From contig JAZURZ010000078.1 of NCBI GenBank assembly GCA_045606465.1, positions 1 to 16,358 on the forward strand: 16,358 nucleotides of DNA, written 5' to 3'. The notes beneath the pieces are model-generated. The model did not search any database, had not been told where the DNA came from, and worked only from the letters and a program-made list of their open reading frames with translations. Positions 13,969 to 16,358 of this stretch are shown one piece after another (position 1 is the first letter of the stretch; each line of letters opens with the position of its first letter). Made by a program: the position numbers and the translations under genes. The stretch is from CAKSQL01 sp045606465 (GTDB lineage: Bacteria; Bacillota; Clostridia; UBA1381).

Positions 13969-15363
13969 ATGATAAGAGAATTGGTGAAAAATATATATGA
14001 CGCTCCCAATGACTTTGAAGGAAAAGAGGTAACTGTCGGAGGTTGGGTAAGAAACTTGCGTGACAGCAAGGCGTTTGGCTTTATCGACCTTAATGACGGA
14101 AGCTGCTTTAAAAGTGTTCAGGTAGTTTTTGAACGTGAAGTGATTGAAAATTATGACGAAATAAGCAAGCAGAATATAGGAGCAGCCGTGGTTGTTGTGG
14201 GAAAGGTAGTTTTAACTCCCGAAATGAAACAACCATTTGAAATCAAGGCAACAAAAATTGAGGTGGAAGGAACCTCAACTCCTGATTATCCTTTGCAAAA
14301 GAAAAGACACACTGTGGAATACTTGCGTGAGCAGGCATACTTAAGACCAAGAACAAATCTTTTCTCAGCAATTTTCAGAGTGCGTAGCGAGGTTGCTTTT
14401 GCCATACACAAATTTTTTAACGACAGAAACTTTGTATATGTTCACACTCCATTAATTACAGGCTCGGATTGTGAGGGTGCAGGCGAAATGTTCAGAGTAA
14501 CCACTCTTGACCTTGAAAATCCGCCAAGAAATGAGGACGGAAGCATAGATTTTTCAAAGGACTTTTTCTCCAAGAGCGCAAATCTCACAGTGTCAGGACA
14601 GCTTGAGGGCGAAACCTATGCTATGGCATTTGGAAACATCTACACATTTGGTCCCACTTTTCGTGCTGAAAATTCAAATACAACCCGCCATGCGGCAGAG
14701 TTTTGGATGATAGAGCCTGAAATTGCATTTGCAGACTTAAATGACGATATGCAGCTTGCATGGGACATGATTAAATATATAATTAATCATGTTTTGGAAA
14801 ATTGTTCTCAGGAGATAGAATTTTTCAATAGTTTTGTAGATAAGGGACTAAAGGAAAGACTTACAACCCTTGCAAATAGCGATTATGAAAAAGTAACCTA
14901 TACCGAGGCGGTAGAGCTTCTTAAAAAGAGCGGAGCGGACTTTAAATATCCAGTTGAATGGGGTTGCGATTTGCAGACCGAGCATGAAAGATATTTAACT
15001 GAGCAGATTTTTAAAAAGCCTGTCTTTGTAATAGATTATCCCAAGGAAATAAAGTCGTTTTATATGCGCTTAAATGACGATGGAAAGACAGTTGCAGCTA
15101 TGGATATGCTTGTTCCGGGAGTCGGTGAAATTATCGGAGGAAGCCAGAGAGAGGAAAGACTTGACATTCTTCAGGCAAGAATGAAGGAGCTTGGCTTAAA
15201 GGAAGAGGATTATTGGTGGTATATGAATTTAAGACGCTATGGCGGAACAAAGCACGCAGGCTATGGTCTTGGCTTTGAGAGAATTATAATGTATCTGACA
15301 GGAGTTTCAAACATCAGAGATGTTATCCCATATCCCAGAACGGTGGGAAATGCTGAGTATTAA
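13969..15363 (+). CDS. asnS: Asparaginyl-tRNA synthetase
   Basis: Class IIb aminoacyl-tRNA synthetase charging tRNA-Asn with asparagine. The 464-residue product has an N-terminal OB-fold anticodon-binding domain (VGGWVRNLRDSKAFGFIDLNDGS, about residues 23-45), the class II motif 2 at FRAENSNTTRHAAEFWMIEPE from residue 231, and motif 3 GYGLGFERIIMYLTG from residue 431 (Arg 438). The TRHAAEFWMIEPE stretch is characteristic of AsnRS rather than AspRS. The start has only a spaced AAAGG (13951-13955), 13 bases upstream. It has its own promoter and terminator and is thus monocistronic. Two tiny frames precede it: ATG 13935 (4 codons, including one Asn codon) and ATG 13958, whose stop overlaps the asnS start as ATGA. 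Confidence 0.97.
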   Translation: MIRELVKNIYDAPNDFEGKEVTVGGWVRNLRDSKAFGFIDLNDGSCFKSVQVVFEREVIENYDEISKQNIGAAVVVVGKVVLTPEMKQPFEIKATKIEVEGTSTPDYPLQKKRHTVEYLREQAYLRPRTNLFSAIFRVRSEVAFAIHKFFNDRNFVYVHTPLITGSDCEGAGEMFRVTTLDLENPPRNEDGSIDFSKDFFSKSANLTVSGQLEGETYAMAFGNIYTFGPTFRAENSNTTRHAAEFWMIEPEIAFADLNDDMQLAWDMIKYIINHVLENCSQEIEFFNSFVDKGLKERLTTLANSDYEKVTYTEAVELLKKSGADFKYPVEWGCDLQTEHERYLTEQIFKKPVFVIDYPKEIKSFYMRLNDDGKTVAAMDMLVPGVGEIIGGSQREERLDILQARMKELGLKEEDYWWYMNLRRYGGTKHAGYGLGFERIIMYLTGVSNIRDVIPYPRTVGNAEY

Positions 15364-15366
15364 AAA

Positions 15367-15408
15367 AAATAAACCCAAAAGCTATATGCTTTTGGGTTTA
15401 TTTTTTTA
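15367..15408. terminator. Bidirectional intrinsic terminator between asnS and the HAD gene
   Basis: AAACCCAAAAGC (15371-15382) pairs perfectly with GCTTTTGGGTTT (15388-15399) around a five-base loop. ATTTTTTT follows on the plus strand and the mirror-image A-run precedes it, so it can end both the asnS transcript and the convergent minus-strand transcript. From here to 15498 I see no gene. Confidence 0.9.
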
Positions 15409-15498
15409 ACGTTTAAAATTTTTAAAAAATTCTGCCAGATTAAGATTTTGAGGAGTGTCGGGATAGAGCGTGTTTTTCTAAAAAAAGTGAGTGACAAA

Positions 15499-16143
15499 TT
15501 ACAACTTTGTAAGAATTTTATATAAATCTTCTACACTTTCAGCAATAAAATCAGCGCCTGCTGTTTCAAGCTCGCCCTCCTCAGCATAGCCGAATTTTAC
15601 GCCTATGCAGGGGAGGGAACAAAGCTTTGCACCAACAACGTCCTGTCTGCGGTCGCCCACCATAATGGGGGTGGCGTCTTTGGGAAGATTTTTTAAAACT
15701 TCAATGATGACATCTTTTTTTTCGTTCCTTGTTCCGTCAAACTCTGCGCCTACAATTATGTCAAAATATTTTATCAAATCAAAATGCTCAAGAACCTTTC
15801 GTGCAAAGACATGGGGTTTGGAGGTTGCAAGGGCAATAGTCTTTCCTTCTTTTTTTAAAGCTTCAAGTAATTGGGGAATGCCCTCTATCAGCTTATTTTC
15901 GTAAATTCCCACATCTTTATAACGCTCACGATAAAAAGCGACTGCTTTTAGGGAATCCTCCCTTGCCATGCCATAATATTCAGAAAAAGCATCTACAAGG
16001 GGAGGCCCTATAAATGGCAAAAGCTTGTCCAAATCAGGCTCATCTATTCCCATTTTAAAAAGTGCATATTGAACGCTTTTTGTTATTCCCTCCTTAGGGT
16101 CGGTAAGGGTCCCGTCCAGGTCAAAAAGGATAGTGTTATACAT
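15499..16143 (-). CDS. HAD-family hydrolase, phosphoglycolate phosphatase-like
   Basis: A cytosolic phosphatase of the haloacid dehalogenase superfamily with a helical cap (subfamily IA). The 214-residue product shows motif I LFDLDGTLTD (Asp 8 nucleophile, Asp 10), cap residues GPPLVDAF at about 46-53, motif II ATSKP (Ser 108), motif III Lys in NEKKDV (about 142-143) and motif IV GDRRQDV (Asp 164, Asp 168). Gph, PpaX and related enzymes share this layout, so the substrate is open. I prefer the ATG at 16143 over the one at 16155, because AAAGAAAGG lies only one base before the upstream ATG and the family starts near MYNTILFDLDG. It follows uvrA by 45 bases on the same strand and is probably cotranscribed. 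Confidence 0.88.
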   Translation of the reverse strand: MYNTILFDLDGTLTDPKEGITKSVQYALFKMGIDEPDLDKLLPFIGPPLVDAFSEYYGMAREDSLKAVAFYRERYKDVGIYENKLIEGIPQLLEALKKEGKTIALATSKPHVFARKVLEHFDLIKYFDIIVGAEFDGTRNEKKDVIIEVLKNLPKDATPIMVGDRRQDVVGAKLCSLPCIGVKFGYAEEGELETAGADFIAESVEDLYKILTKL

Positions 16144-16188
16144 ATAAAAAATCATGCCTTTCTTTAATTTGTTTTTAAATTATATAAA

Positions 16189-16358
16189 TTACTTTTTATC
16201 AAGTACTTTTTTAAGGTAAATTCCTGTATAGGATTTTTTGTTTTTGCAAACCTCTTCGGGAGTTCCTGTGGCTATTACGCTACCGCCGCCCCTGCCGCCC
16301 TCGGGGCCTAAATCAATTATATAATCGGCAGTTTTTATAACATCAAGATTGTGTTCAA
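16189..16358 (-). CDS. uvrA: UvrABC system protein A, C-terminal end (partial)
   Basis: Only the last 55 residues are in the window; the rest lies beyond the right edge. The fragment EHNLDVIKTADYIIDLGPEG, continuing GRGGGSVIATGTPEEV and ending SYTGIYLKKVLDKK, matches the C-terminal part of UvrA's second ATPase domain: the H-loop histidine in EHNLDV and the conserved LGPEGG-GGG segment. UvrA is the damage-recognition subunit of nucleotide excision repair. The plus-strand TTA at 16189-16191 is its stop codon. An Arg stands where many homologues have Asp (GGRGGG). Orientation places it upstream of the HAD gene. Confidence 0.93.
   Translation of the reverse strand, partial: EHNLDVIKTADYIIDLGPEGGRGGGSVIATGTPEEVCKNKKSYTGIYLKKVLDKK

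Noticed and set aside
1..16358. CRISPR array, tRNA, rRNA, prophage, toxin-antitoxin or defence genes
   Set aside because: No regularly spaced direct repeats, no tRNA-like cloverleaf or rRNA sequence, and no phage, toxin or defence protein motifs were seen; the coding content is core metabolism, repair and transport.

Overview
The window reads as chromosomal DNA of a low-GC, strictly anaerobic member of the Clostridia (Bacillota). Supporting signs are AT-rich intergenic DNA, consensus sigma-A promoters, purine-rich ribosome binding sites, and the gene set: a four-subunit 2-oxoacid:ferredoxin oxidoreductase, pyruvate formate-lyase with its activase, and a Feo ferrous iron importer. I cannot name the species. 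There is no phage, IS element, CRISPR array, rRNA or tRNA, and no gene is visibly broken; only uvrA is cut by the window edge.

Layout. 1-178: promoter region with an ARG-box-like palindrome at the predicted transcription start. 179-3577 (+): nadK, argR, recN and a small RseC-like Cys-rich membrane protein, closely spaced and probably one operon. 3610-7489 (+): a new promoter, an uncharacterised P-loop ATPase, then the delta, alpha, beta and gamma subunits of a VOR/KOR-type oxidoreductase and a 95-residue orphan protein. 7490-8012: a 523-base intergenic region with a 159-bp MITE-like long inverted repeat, then a consensus promoter driving a structured leader that ends in an intrinsic terminator. 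8013-11026 (+): pflB and pflA, separated by a hairpin plus U-run. 11083-13838 (+): feoA, feoB and a FeoB-associated Cys-rich peptide under a near-perfect promoter overlaid by a repeated GTTAG-N6-CTAAC palindrome, closed by a strong terminator. 13869-15408 (+): asnS with its own promoter and a bidirectional terminator. 15499-16358 (-): a HAD phosphatase and, upstream of it, the 3' end of uvrA.

How the parts fit. The oxidoreductase exchanges electrons with ferredoxin while interconverting a 2-oxoacid and its acyl-CoA. PFL makes acetyl-CoA and formate from pyruvate without net redox change. Both depend on Fe-S chemistry (clusters in the delta and beta subunits, a radical SAM activase), which fits with the nearby Feo importer. 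The most unusual parts are regulatory or uncharacterised: the attenuator-like leader before pflB, the inverted-repeat element before it, the feo palindromes, the ARG-box-like site, and the two unassigned proteins flanking the oxidoreductase genes.
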